Source: Kiritimatiellota bacterium B12222
Lineage (GTDB): Bacteria > Verrucomicrobiota > Kiritimatiellia > SS1-B-03-39 > UBA6053
Direction of reading: 5' to 3'
Assembly (NCBI GenBank): GCA_029719485.1
Contig: CP120722.1
Span: 1,240,001-1,304,000 of the forward strand
DNA: 64,000 nt
Part shown: one piece after another, positions 9,157 through 17,648 of the stretch
Numbering within the stretch: position 1 is the stretch's first letter
How the letters are laid out: the number at the start of each line of letters is the position of its first letter
Position numbers and translations under genes: made by a program
Notes under the pieces: model-generated
The model's input: the letters and a program-made list of their open reading frames with translations, nothing else
Databases searched by the model: none
What the model was told of the DNA's origin: nothing

Positions 9157-11532
9157 TTACGCATTTTCTTTAGTAGCTTTGGTTTCCTGTTCTTTATAAA
9201 CGGATTTTTCATATCCTGATGCAAAATCTTTATAATGAACATCAAGGGGTTCGGAGGCTTTCTTCATATTGAAGTCATTCACAATAATACCGATCACATT
9301 GGATCCCACCCCTTTGAACTGAAGCAATACATGGCGTAATGCCCGGTGGCGGGTTTGACCAGCACGACAAACCGCCACAACTCCATCAGACAGTGCTGAA
9401 ATAACCAGACCATCTGAAATGAGGCCGATGGGCGGCGTATCGATGATCACACGGTCGTAGTGTTTACGGGCCCATGAAATCAAATTGCGAATGTCTTTTC
9501 CGCCCAAGAGGTCGGCGGGATTGATATCGCTGGAGGCCAGAGAGGCCATTAAATCTAAATGTTCGGTAGGGCCGGGAAGAATGATTTTTTCAAAATCTTT
9601 CCCGCCGTGTTTGGCCAAATGATGGAGCAGACTGTACTGAAATTCATCATCTCCTTCTTTGGCTTGGATACCGTCTTCAAAGACTTTCGCCAATCGGGGA
9701 CGACGCATATCGCAATCGATGAGCAGAGTTTTTTGACCCGCACGCGCAGAGGTGATGGCGACGTTGGTTGCGCTAACGGTTTTACCTTCACTGGGAGAGG
9801 CTGAGCAGAACATGACCACGTGTCCGCCGGGATGAGAATGTCCTTTGTCGCGGATTTCCCGTAGGCGGTTGTTGTTCACATGATCGAGAATAACGCGCAC
9901 GGCATTGAAGGCTTCTGCGACTTGACCAAATTTTTGATTCAGAGAAATCATCGCCAGATCAGCACGTTTCCCGCCTGCGATATGGGGAATAATACCAATA
10001 ATGCGACTGGAAATTTCGGCTTCGAGTTCTGCAATAGAGAAGATACGGTCTTCCACGGCTTCGAGGGTTAATGCCAGCATGAAGCCCAGTGCCAAGCCAC
10101 CAAAAATCCCTAAGGGCATCATGGTGATCAGTTTGGGGTGGACCGGTTCTTCTTTTAAGGTTGCACGCTCTACTAATTTTAAGGTGGCGGTATCTTCATC
10201 GGCCGCTAAACGTGCTTGTTCAATACGGGAAAGCACGTTGTTGAAGGCGCTTTCTGAAGCATCTCTTTCTCGCATGAGGGTTTTGAGGCGGGCTTGACGT
10301 TCGACCAAAAAGAGTTCCTGACGGGTTACTTTGTCCGTCAATTCTTCAATGCGACTTTGTACGGAGGCGTACTGACCCTTGAGGATTTTAATTTGTTGAC
10401 TGAAGCTGCTTTTGGATAATTCCACTTCCTGTTGGATATTGTGGGTGATTTCCTGAATGCGTAAGTCTAATTGTTGCACATCGGGGTGGAATTCAGTGCG
10501 GGATTCTAATAACAATTCCCGTTGGGCAATCGCCGCGCGGTAACGTTGTACTTCGAGCATGATGACTTCACGATTGGGAAGGGAGGTCGGGAGTTTGACC
10601 CCTTCTTCCAAATCAATACTGACGTCATCGATGGTTTTTAAAAACTCTTGGGCACTCATTAATTGAGTGTCGTAGTTGATCATCATTTCATTGAGGGTCA
10701 GCAAAGATTGGCGATCGGCATTCTGCTCAGCTTGCAGGGTGTCGAGTTTGTTTTCTTTACGGAAGTCCAACAATTTGTTTTCAGTATCGGTGAGCTGTTG
10801 TTTTTGGACCGCTGCAGAGCGATTTAACCATTCAACGGCCGCATCGGACATTTGACGGTTTTCATCTTCGAAAAATTCTTGAGCGGCTTCCGCGGCTGCG
10901 TTTGCAGAGATTGCGGCGACCACCGCGTTATTACTTTCGGCGGTGATTTGTACCAGACGGGACTGTCGGAGCATATTATAGCTGATTTCCCCAAATTCAG
11001 GTGTTTCGTCGGTAGCTGTGGGGTTTCCGAAAGTATCCCAGAGGATTTGAAAGCGTTCCAAGGCCTTCATATTAAAGAAATCACCCCGTAATCGTCCCAG
11101 ACGGGTGTTGAAAACTTCTTCGCTCTTTCCGTATTCCTGATTGACCACGGAGTTCATAATTTTGGAACCACGAACACTCATTTCAATAAGGGCTGTTGAG
11201 CGGTACACCCGCTCGGCTTTCCAATAATATAAGGTGGCTGCTGCGGCACCCAACACCAGCATCATCATAATCAGAAACCAGCGACGGCGTAAGACTTTGA
11301 TCAGTCGACGTGGCGACAGAAATTCTGCGGCTTGGTTTCCGTAATCATACCCGCCGTATTTATTGCTGTAGCCCGAATACCCGTATGCCGCCTGACCACT
11401 TGCGTAAGGGTTTCCTGAGTATCCATAACCTGAATAGGGGCCATAACTTGCCGGGCCAATACTTTGTGGTGGGGGCGGGGGAGCGGCGACAGGGTATTCG
11501 CCGTACGGAGATTGATTCATATTTGGATCCAT
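9157..11532 (-). CDS. Polysaccharide co-polymerase with tyrosine autokinase domain (Wzc-type), Tyr-rich N-terminus
   Basis: 791 residues. After a cytosolic N-terminal stretch comes a membrane helix (about 84-104), a Wzz-like periplasmic domain with long coiled coils (about 110-460), a second helix (about 467-485) and a BY-kinase domain with Walker A-type SPSEGKT (near 580), Walker A' LLIDCDMRRPR and Walker B DRVIIDTPP. Such proteins control chain length and export of capsule or exopolysaccharide. The C-terminus has a short Tyr cluster (HYKDF, SGYEKSVY). Unusually, residues 10-64 contain 13 tyrosines in Gly/Ser/Pro-rich repeats. No glycosyltransferase or polymerase genes are adjacent. Start could also be Met5. 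Confidence 0.92.
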   Translation of the reverse strand: MDPNMNQSPYGEYPVAAPPPPPQSIGPASYGPYSGYGYSGNPYASGQAAYGYSGYSNKYGGYDYGNQAAEFLSPRRLIKVLRRRWFLIMMMLVLGAAAATLYYWKAERVYRSTALIEMSVRGSKIMNSVVNQEYGKSEEVFNTRLGRLRGDFFNMKALERFQILWDTFGNPTATDETPEFGEISYNMLRQSRLVQITAESNNAVVAAISANAAAEAAQEFFEDENRQMSDAAVEWLNRSAAVQKQQLTDTENKLLDFRKENKLDTLQAEQNADRQSLLTLNEMMINYDTQLMSAQEFLKTIDDVSIDLEEGVKLPTSLPNREVIMLEVQRYRAAIAQRELLLESRTEFHPDVQQLDLRIQEITHNIQQEVELSKSSFSQQIKILKGQYASVQSRIEELTDKVTRQELFLVERQARLKTLMRERDASESAFNNVLSRIEQARLAADEDTATLKLVERATLKEEPVHPKLITMMPLGIFGGLALGFMLALTLEAVEDRIFSIAELEAEISSRIIGIIPHIAGGKRADLAMISLNQKFGQVAEAFNAVRVILDHVNNNRLREIRDKGHSHPGGHVVMFCSASPSEGKTVSATNVAITSARAGQKTLLIDCDMRRPRLAKVFEDGIQAKEGDDEFQYSLLHHLAKHGGKDFEKIILPGPTEHLDLMASLASSDINPADLLGGKDIRNLISWARKHYDRVIIDTPPIGLISDGLVISALSDGVVAVCRAGQTRHRALRHVLLQFKGVGSNVIGIIVNDFNMKKASEPLDVHYKDFASGYEKSVYKEQETKATKENA

Positions 11533-11610
11533 AAGTAGAAAAAATCCTACAGAGCTTTGGTGAAAACTCCAGCAGGAAAAAAGGTTTATTCTTTTGGTTC
11601 TGGCGGGGGA

Positions 11611-12903
11611 TCAGCTGGGAGTGACGACCCACTCTTCGAGTAATGCCATCAGTCTTTTAGGGATGGTGGCATCAATATAGACGGCGTCATCCTCATAGCT
11701 GCAGTGATTCACTTTGGCCTGTTCGTGTAATACGGCCACCAAATCTCCCCGGGAATGGGGGAGGGCCAAGTGGATTTGTTGCACTTGGTCGGCCAATTGA
11801 TCGCAAAATCTTTCTTCCAGGGCTTCGAGTCCTTCTCTGCTGTGGGTGGAGATGAAGACGGCATCGGGATGTTTTTGCATCAGACTCACTTTTTGGGCGT
11901 TGCCCTGCAGCAGGTCTATCTTATTAAAGACGGTGATCATGCGTTTTTGGTCAGCGCCCAGTTCGGCCAATACGGTTAAAGTGGTCTCGTAGAAGGCCTC
12001 TACTTGGGGGGCGGTTACGTCTAACACGTGCACCAAAAAGTCAGCGAGAATGGCTTCTTCGAGGGTGGCTTTAAACGCATCCACCAAACCGTGGGGCAAG
12101 TTGCGCACAAAGCCTACGGTGTCGGTGACCAATAATGGCCGACCATTGGGTAATTCGATGCGTCGGGTGGTGGTGTCCAATGTCGCAAATAATTTATCTG
12201 CCACATAGATGGAGGATCCGGAGAGGGCCTGCAAGAGTGAGCTTTTACCTGCATTGGTATAGCCGACGACCGCGGCGTGGGGGAGGGGCATACGACTCCG
12301 TTCTTTTCGTTGGGTCGCCCGGTTGGCGCGTACTTCCTTGAGCTCTTTTTTGAGGGCGGAAATACGGTCGCGGACCATACGACGGTCCAATTCGATCTGT
12401 TGTTCGCCTTCTCCTTTTTGAGCAGCTCCTCCGCCGCCTCCGCCGGATTGACGTCCTAAATGTGCCCAAGCTTTTTTCAAACGTGGTAAATTATACTCCA
12501 TTCTTGCCAGTTCAACCTGCAATTTTGCTTCTTTGGTTTGGGCCCGACTGCCAAAAATATCTAAAATCACTTCCTGACGATCAATGCAGGTGCATTTCGA
12601 AAAGGCTTCCCAGTTGCGCTGTTGAGCAGGTGACAATTCATTGTCAATCACCAGGCAGTCGGCATCGAGATTCTTCATCTCTTCCAAAATTTCATCGGCT
12701 TTTCCGGTACCAATGAGGAGGCGTGCCTTCCATTCCCGGACTTCGACCACGGCCGAGCCTACAATGCCAATGCCGAGGGTAGTGACCAATTCTTCGAGCT
12801 CTGTGAGCAAATCCTGTGCTTCCGATTTGGATTCCCCTTTTAACAGCACACGCATTAAAAAAGCCTTTTCGACCATGCGTGGCTTTTCTTGTACATCAAT
12901 CAT
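11611..12903 (-). CDS. hflX: GTPase HflX
   Basis: 430 residues. The N-terminal HflX domain (about 20-200) has GTGKADEI and the Gly-rich loop GRQSGGGGGG, followed by an Obg-like GTPase domain: G1 GYTNAGKSSLL, switch region ATLDTTTRR, G3 DTVGFV and G4 NKID. HflX binds 50S subunits and rescues stalled or heat-damaged ribosomes. It is divergently oriented from the YlbF-like gene with a 76-bp spacer that must hold both promoters. Confidence 0.96.
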   Translation of the reverse strand: MIDVQEKPRMVEKAFLMRVLLKGESKSEAQDLLTELEELVTTLGIGIVGSAVVEVREWKARLLIGTGKADEILEEMKNLDADCLVIDNELSPAQQRNWEAFSKCTCIDRQEVILDIFGSRAQTKEAKLQVELARMEYNLPRLKKAWAHLGRQSGGGGGGAAQKGEGEQQIELDRRMVRDRISALKKELKEVRANRATQRKERSRMPLPHAAVVGYTNAGKSSLLQALSGSSIYVADKLFATLDTTTRRIELPNGRPLLVTDTVGFVRNLPHGLVDAFKATLEEAILADFLVHVLDVTAPQVEAFYETTLTVLAELGADQKRMITVFNKIDLLQGNAQKVSLMQKHPDAVFISTHSREGLEALEERFCDQLADQVQQIHLALPHSRGDLVAVLHEQAKVNHCSYEDDAVYIDATIPKRLMALLEEWVVTPS

Positions 12904-12979
12904 AAGCGGTTCCAGAGTTGCAATTCATAAATCTCCTTATATCTTCACCGAACTTTAAATACAATTCATAAGGAAAAAC

Positions 12980-13432
12980 ATGTCAGACTTACTTAATTCT
13001 CAAGAAACCCCTGTGATCTCTAAAACCAAAGAGCTGTGTGCGAGTTTATTGGAGCTGGAAAGCTACAAACGTATGAAAGCTCAACTTGACGCTTTTGTTG
13101 AAGATCAAGCTGCACAGGAGTTATATCAAGAACTGAGCCAGAAACAATCTGAGTTGGTTCGTAAACAGGAAACCACCGGTGACTTAACCGAAGAAGAAAT
13201 TAAATCCTTCGAAGACCAACGTGAACGTTTGTTGATGCATCCCGTTGCTGGTGGCTTTGTTGAAGCTCAACAAGGATTTGAAGAATTGCGTGATACTGTG
13301 GTGCGGTATGTGACCAAAACCTTTGAACTGGGCCGGGTGCCTACTGAAGAAGAAGTGACCCCGAAACAAGGCGGATGCTGTGGTGGCGGATGCGGTGGTG
13401 GCAGCTGTGGTAGCGAAGGCGGATGTAGCTGA
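12980..13432 (+). CDS. YlbF/YmcA-family protein with Cys-rich C-terminal tail
   Basis: 150 residues. The body (about 10-125) is an alpha-helical YlbF/YmcA (Com_YlbF)-type domain: KELCASLLELESYKRMK, then FVEDQAAQELYQELSQK and LMHPVAGGFVEAQQGFEELR. The last 20 residues are a Gly/Cys tail with Cys133, 134, 138, 143 and 149, so with Cys20 there are six cysteines. In Bacillus subtilis YlbF, YmcA and YaaT form a complex that binds Fe-S clusters and specifies RNase Y cleavage. An RNase Y gene occurs in this window at 59061-60614, so a similar role is an attractive inference. Good AAGGA ribosome site. Confidence 0.85.
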   Translation: MSDLLNSQETPVISKTKELCASLLELESYKRMKAQLDAFVEDQAAQELYQELSQKQSELVRKQETTGDLTEEEIKSFEDQRERLLMHPVAGGFVEAQQGFEELRDTVVRYVTKTFELGRVPTEEEVTPKQGGCCGGGCGGGSCGSEGGCS

Positions 13433-13453
13433 AGCGACATACCTACCCCCAAG

Positions 13454-13485
13454 AAAAACCCCGAAGAGATCTTCGGGTTTTTTTT
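13454..13485 (+). terminator. Terminator of ylbF-like gene
   Basis: CCCGAAG - AGAT - CTTCGGG hairpin (13460-13466 with 13471-13477), preceded by A's and followed by eight T, 28 bases after the stop codon. Textbook intrinsic terminator. Confidence 0.9.
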
Positions 13486-13523
13486 ATGAAATCGGGCATC
13501 TCCGATTTCTGTTGCAGGATGCT

Positions 13524-13557
13524 AAAGGCTAAGACGGAAAAGGTCTTAGCCTTTTTT
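13524..13557. terminator. Second hairpin terminator between convergent genes
   Basis: A 12-bp inverted repeat (13524-13535 with 13543-13554) runs into a T tract on the plus strand. It lies 10 bases beyond the stop of the minus-strand EF-hand gene, so it may serve both directions, though the minus-strand T run is only three long. Confidence 0.7.
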
Positions 13558-13567
13558 ATTTCTGAGG

Positions 13568-13927
13568 TTATTCTTTGTCTGCGGAGTTGTCGCTTGCACG
13601 GTCATCGTATTCTTTTTGATGATCTTTCATCTCGTTCACTTCCGCGTTAAATTCCGTTTCATTGGAAGGTGCAGGAACGGGCGCAATTTCAGCGATAATT
13701 TCTTGGGAGGATTCTTGAGGAGCCTTTTTCATAGCTTTCTGCTCTTTTTTTGAAAGTTTGCCATCTTGATCCACATCGAATTGTGCCAATAATTCAGGAG
13801 TGATGACGATTTCGGCATTGTCTGCGTTCTCTTCGCTTTGCATTTCTTCTGCGATGAGGACTCCTGGGAGCGCAATGCTAAGGAGTAAGGTTGAGGCGGC
13901 AAATTTAAGGGTCCGAGATGTGTGCAT
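13568..13927 (-). CDS. Secreted protein with one EF-hand
   Basis: 119 residues from the ATG at 13927, chosen because it follows an AAGG site and starts directly with a signal peptide (about 1-26, ending LIA); the ORF extends 19 codons further upstream. One canonical 12-residue calcium loop spans D51-VDQDGKLSKK-E62. The remainder is Ala/Glu-rich and probably disordered. It is neighbour to a four-EF-hand protein of similar style, suggesting related extracytoplasmic calcium-binding proteins. Function unknown. Confidence 0.75.
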   Translation of the reverse strand: MHTSRTLKFAASTLLLSIALPGVLIAEEMQSEENADNAEIVITPELLAQFDVDQDGKLSKKEQKAMKKAPQESSQEIIAEIAPVPAPSNETEFNAEVNEMKDHQKEYDDRASDNSADKE

Positions 13928-14032
13928 GTGAATACCTTTTGAGAGGGGGTTAAAAAAGTGTTGAGGTCGTGATGAATCGTGCACTCACTTTAGGGTGGAT
14001 CTGCTTTGAATTACAATAGTAAAGTTTAGGAC

Positions 14033-14062
14033 AAAAAAATACCCCTCGGAAATCCGAGGGGC
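14033..14062 (-). terminator. Terminator of four-EF-hand gene
   Basis: CCCCTCGGA/TCCGAGGGG, a 9-bp stem with a two-base spacer, followed on the minus strand by TA and a run of seven T. It lies 20 bases beyond the stop. Confidence 0.88.
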
Positions 14063-14081
14063 AGCTGAGGAGCAAGGGGGG

Positions 14082-14651
14082 TTATTCTTCAACTTGTGTG
14101 TCGTTGACAGCTTTCTTCATGTTCTTTTGGTGAGCGGCACGAGCCGCTGCACGTTCTTCTTCGGAGAGGACGCCGTCACCATCCGCATCGAAACGTTTCA
14201 TGGCTTTTTCGCGCATTTGTTTGCGTTTTTCTGGTGGGGGGCCCATTTCTTCACGCAAGGTAGCTTTTTCGCTCGCTGAAAGTTGACCGTCGTGATCGAT
14301 GTCATACTTTTCAAGGATTTCGGCTTTGCGTTCCGCCTGTTTGGCTGTTTTCAGGGCTTCGCGTTCTTCTTTGCTTAATTTGCCATCACCATCTGTGTCG
14401 TAGGTGGCGAGCATTTCGGCTTTGCGTGCTTGTTGGGCTGCTTTGGCTGTGGCACGTTCCTCTTCGGAAAGTACGCCGTCTTCGTCCAGGTCGAACTCTT
14501 CCAACATTTTTTGCATACGGGCACCGCCTTTAGGAGCACCTTTGCGTTGACCTTCTTTTGCTTGAGGGCCTTCAGCGAAGCTACTTAAGGGGAGGAGAGC
14601 TCCGAGGAGTAGAGTTGAAAGGATGGTTTTTCTAATCTGACTTGCGTTCAT
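14082..14651 (-). CDS. Secreted protein with four EF-hands
   Basis: 189 residues. Signal peptide about 1-26 (SFA cleavage). Four canonical calcium loops occupy residues 54-65, 85-96, 117-128 and 155-166, each D-x-D-x-D-G-x-L-S-x-x-E with small changes (DEDG, DGDG, DHDG, DGDG). Connecting helices are rich in Ala, Lys and Arg. Loop spacing of 31-38 residues fits paired EF-hands. It probably binds Ca in the periplasm or outside the cell; role unknown. Very similar repeats of such proteins are common in PVC bacteria. Confidence 0.85.
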   Translation of the reverse strand: MNASQIRKTILSTLLLGALLPLSSFAEGPQAKEGQRKGAPKGGARMQKMLEEFDLDEDGVLSEEERATAKAAQQARKAEMLATYDTDGDGKLSKEEREALKTAKQAERKAEILEKYDIDHDGQLSASEKATLREEMGPPPEKRKQMREKAMKRFDADGDGVLSEEERAAARAAHQKNMKKAVNDTQVEE

Positions 14652-14797
14652 TTTGTTTACCTTTTAGGTGAGGGTTTTGGTTACATTGAACACAAACGGA
14701 AGACTTTCCGGTTTATTGTATGAGACTGAACTTTTTTTATATCTGGCGCTGGGCGATAGCGATGGGTTTTCAAAAACACCATAAAACCTCATGGGTT

Positions 14798-15817
14798 TTA
14801 ACGATGTTTGATCCTCCGAGTTTTTTCACGATCCCGCTGTCGTTGAATTCTGCGGGCGGCGATGCATTCTTTGGGTAAAGGGGTTCCCGTTTGAATGTAG
14901 GCGCGCATGCGTTCAGCCATCCAAGGTGCGAGTAAAACACCCTTGCTGCCAAAGCCGTTAAAAATCCATTGATCAGATTGTTCCGGATGCGGACCGGCTA
15001 CGGGTACGCGGGCTATGGCTACGGGGCGAAGGCCCGATTGGTGATCACAGACTTCAAAGGGCAGCTGTAAAATCTCCGAAAGTGAAGTTTCGATTTCTGT
15101 TCGACCTGCTTCTCTGGGTTCGGGGCTGGGTTCATCCCAGGCGTAGGTGGCACCACATCGAAAGCGTTGATTTCCCAAGGGAACCAAAAATTTCCCAAAA
15201 TTGTAAATGCGGTCTTCTGCGAGTCCAGGAATGTGAAGGGTTAAAATATCGCCCTGTGCATTGCGCCAGCCCACATCTTTCCATAGTGGATTTTCGGACG
15301 CCCGCACCCCTTCAGCCCAAAGGGTAATGTCGGCCTGATCCCGTTTGCCCCATTGACCCTGTTCTTGCCTGCGTTTTTTTAATGCCTCGAGCATGGGGGG
15401 TAAATTGACCCAACCGCCCCCGGTGATTTCACAGGCTCCGAAGGGAAGATGGAACGGAAAGGCGGAGGCGTCGATACTTTGTGTGAATCGCTGATCGCCT
15501 CTCGAGTGCCATTCGTCCGCCTCCTTTTGTGATCGGAAAATGCGTAGGGTCGATTGAGGATGAAAGAAAGAGCCCCCGCTGCTTTTCTCTAAGGCGGGGT
15601 AAAACTGTTGCACTTCCGGCAAGGCTTCATCCAGCGCCCAACTGGCAATCATGCGTTGACCGGTGAGCGGGGTAAACATGCCGGCGGCCACCTGACTGGA
15701 GGCGCGGCCACCGTCGTCAAACACCGAAAGGGTTAACCCGGCTACGGAAAGAGTTTCCGCAAGGATGGCGCCCGCGAGGCCATGGCCGATAATTTGTATG
15801 GAAGGGGATTCAGACAT
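14798..15817 (-). CDS. FAD-dependent oxidoreductase (DAO family)
   Basis: 339 residues. N-terminal dinucleotide motif GHGLAGAILAETL (near 11-23), then SQVAAGMFTPLTGQRM, typical of the DAO/glycine oxidase and MnmC C-terminal group. The C-terminal part has HQSGLRPVAIARVPVAGPHP and NGFGSKGVLLAPWMAERM, the region that closes over FAD. Substrate unknown; an amine or amino acid is likely. It runs ahead of nothing on its own strand until the EF-hand genes, and follows the Gfo/Idh gene by 26 bp. Confidence 0.85.
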   Translation of the reverse strand: MSESPSIQIIGHGLAGAILAETLSVAGLTLSVFDDGGRASSQVAAGMFTPLTGQRMIASWALDEALPEVQQFYPALEKSSGGSFFHPQSTLRIFRSQKEADEWHSRGDQRFTQSIDASAFPFHLPFGACEITGGGWVNLPPMLEALKKRRQEQGQWGKRDQADITLWAEGVRASENPLWKDVGWRNAQGDILTLHIPGLAEDRIYNFGKFLVPLGNQRFRCGATYAWDEPSPEPREAGRTEIETSLSEILQLPFEVCDHQSGLRPVAIARVPVAGPHPEQSDQWIFNGFGSKGVLLAPWMAERMRAYIQTGTPLPKECIAARRIQRQRDREKTRRIKHR

Positions 15818-15843
15818 AGTGGATGCCTGAATCTCTATGCTGT

Positions 15844-16935
15844 TTAGACGGAGGAATCAACTTCCCATTCAACCAGACCCATGGGCAGAGCCGCAGGCCG
15901 TTCGCAGGGAGTGTTGATCTCGATATGGGTGCCGCTTTTTCCTGAAGCTTCAAAGGCCAACATCACTTCGAGGGTGTGCAAGGCCAGATCTCCATTCACC
16001 CGATGGGGGCGGCCATCTCGAATGGCCTGCACCATATCCACCACCCCGATCATACGGGCATTGGCAGGATGGGTGGTGCTCACGGTTTGAAATCCATCGT
16101 CGCCCGGACGGAATACTTGGGGAGGGTGGGGGTAGTTATTGGGATCCCCCACCTGCAATGTGCCCTCTGTGCCGAAGAGTTGAATGGGAGGGGCTTCGGC
16201 CTGCCAGCTATCAAAACTCATGATCATGGTGATGAGGCATCCATTCGCAAATTCCAAGACGCCACAAAGATGGGTATCGGTTTCGACGGGGAGGATTCTC
16301 CCCCAAGCCTCTTCGCTGGTTGCACGACGTTCGGTGAAGGCTTTGGTGGTTTTACCGCAGACCGATTTTACCGGTCCCAGTAAATTGATAAGTGCATGAA
16401 TATAATAGGGGCCCATATCCAGCATGGGACCTCCACCTTGTTCATAATAAAACCCGGGATTGGGATGCCAGGATTCATGTCCATGCCCCATCATCACGGC
16501 CATCCCGGCTACCGGCTTGCCGATCCAACCCTCATCCACCAATTTGCGTGAAGTTTGGGCGTGACCAAACAAGAAGGTGTCTGGTGCGCAGCCGACCCGT
16601 AACCCTTTCTCCGCCGCCAGGGCGATGACCGCTTTGCCCTCTTCAAAGTTAATGCCCAGTGGCTTTTCGCAGTACACATGTTTGCCGGCGTTCAGGCATT
16701 GCGTGGCTACGGGCAAGTGTGCTTGAGGGGTGGTAAGGTTTACCACCAATTCGATTTCCGGATCGGTAAGGAGCTCCGCAACCGACATGGCTTTGCAACC
16801 ATAGCGTTCGGCTTGGTTTTGTGCCGCTTCCAGATGTAAGTCGGCGCAGGCGACGACGTCAAGATTTGAGGCTTTTTGACCCCCTTCGAAATACGCTTTG
16901 CTGATATTTCCACAGCCGATAATACCGATTTTCAT
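15844..16935 (-). CDS. Gfo/Idh/MocA family NAD(P)-dependent oxidoreductase
   Basis: 363 residues from the ATG at 16935, which has GAGGAAG upstream (the longer ORF starts at GTG). The N-terminal Rossmann fold has IGIIGCGNIS, and the conserved CEKPLG motif (VYCEKPLGINF) carries the catalytic Lys. The C-terminal domain is the usual beta-sheet substrate domain (GGGPMLDMGPYYIHAL). Such enzymes oxidise or reduce sugars, inositols or sugar acids. It forms a pair with the ThuA gene (18 bp apart), a common partnership in carbohydrate utilisation. Confidence 0.92.
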   Translation of the reverse strand: MKIGIIGCGNISKAYFEGGQKASNLDVVACADLHLEAAQNQAERYGCKAMSVAELLTDPEIELVVNLTTPQAHLPVATQCLNAGKHVYCEKPLGINFEEGKAVIALAAEKGLRVGCAPDTFLFGHAQTSRKLVDEGWIGKPVAGMAVMMGHGHESWHPNPGFYYEQGGGPMLDMGPYYIHALINLLGPVKSVCGKTTKAFTERRATSEEAWGRILPVETDTHLCGVLEFANGCLITMIMSFDSWQAEAPPIQLFGTEGTLQVGDPNNYPHPPQVFRPGDDGFQTVSTTHPANARMIGVVDMVQAIRDGRPHRVNGDLALHTLEVMLAFEASGKSGTHIEINTPCERPAALPMGLVEWEVDSSV

Positions 16936-16953
16936 GTTTTTCACTTCCTCACC

Positions 16954-17589
16954 TTAACGCATGGCCCACAGCATGCCTTTTACCGTCATGTCTCTAACTT
17001 GAGGGTAGTCTATAAATTCTTGGGCCTGATGACCCAAAGCGGAGAAGAAGACTCTGCCTATTCCCAATGAGCGCGTCCACACCACTGGCATCACCGCCCG
17101 TCGACCATCGTGATCATAAAGGGTGTCTGCGAGTACGTGGATACTCGGGTCCACCAACATATAATATTGTTCGGAAGTGTACGGGAACTCCAATGGAAGG
17201 TCTTGGGTGATCTCATGTTGATTCGCGGTCAGGCGTACCGTGTAGTCTCCCACATGCGGATGTCCTACAAAAATACCGCCCACGGCCCATTCGTAATCGA
17301 TGTTCCCGCGGAAGGCATCGCCCATGCCCCCATGAAAGCCACCGAATCCGGTACCTTCCTTGACGGCATTTAATAAATTCTCAGTCTGTTCTTTGCCGAT
17401 CTCTCCGGTGGTCCAAATCGGGGTGATCAAATCATAGCGTTTGACCTCTTCAGGGTCATTTAAGGCGTCGAGACTATCAGAAACCGTGACGCTTACGCCC
17501 CGGGCTTTCAGTTCTTTGGCGAACATTTCCGCACACAGGTCAGGTTGATGACCATCCCAGCCACCATGAAAAATCAATGCCGTACTCAT
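16954..17589 (-). CDS. ThuA domain-containing protein
   Basis: 211 residues, class-I glutamine amidotransferase-like fold of the ThuA type: HGGWDGHQPDLCAE at the start, TPIWTTGEIGKEQ, GFGGFHGGMGDAFR, VGGIFVGHPH and PVVWTRSLGIGRVFFSALGH. ThuA was first seen in trehalose/sucrose utilisation in Sinorhizobium and probably acts on disaccharide-derived ketosugars. Strong AAGGAG site. It leads the ThuA - Gfo/Idh pair and is divergent from the AraC regulator. Confidence 0.92.
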   Translation of the reverse strand: MSTALIFHGGWDGHQPDLCAEMFAKELKARGVSVTVSDSLDALNDPEEVKRYDLITPIWTTGEIGKEQTENLLNAVKEGTGFGGFHGGMGDAFRGNIDYEWAVGGIFVGHPHVGDYTVRLTANQHEITQDLPLEFPYTSEQYYMLVDPSIHVLADTLYDHDGRRAVMPVVWTRSLGIGRVFFSALGHQAQEFIDYPQVRDMTVKGMLWAMR

Positions 17590-17648
17590 AAATGCTCCTT
17601 TGGGTTATAGACGAATTAACTTTTACACTATGAAGGTTTAAATGTACA

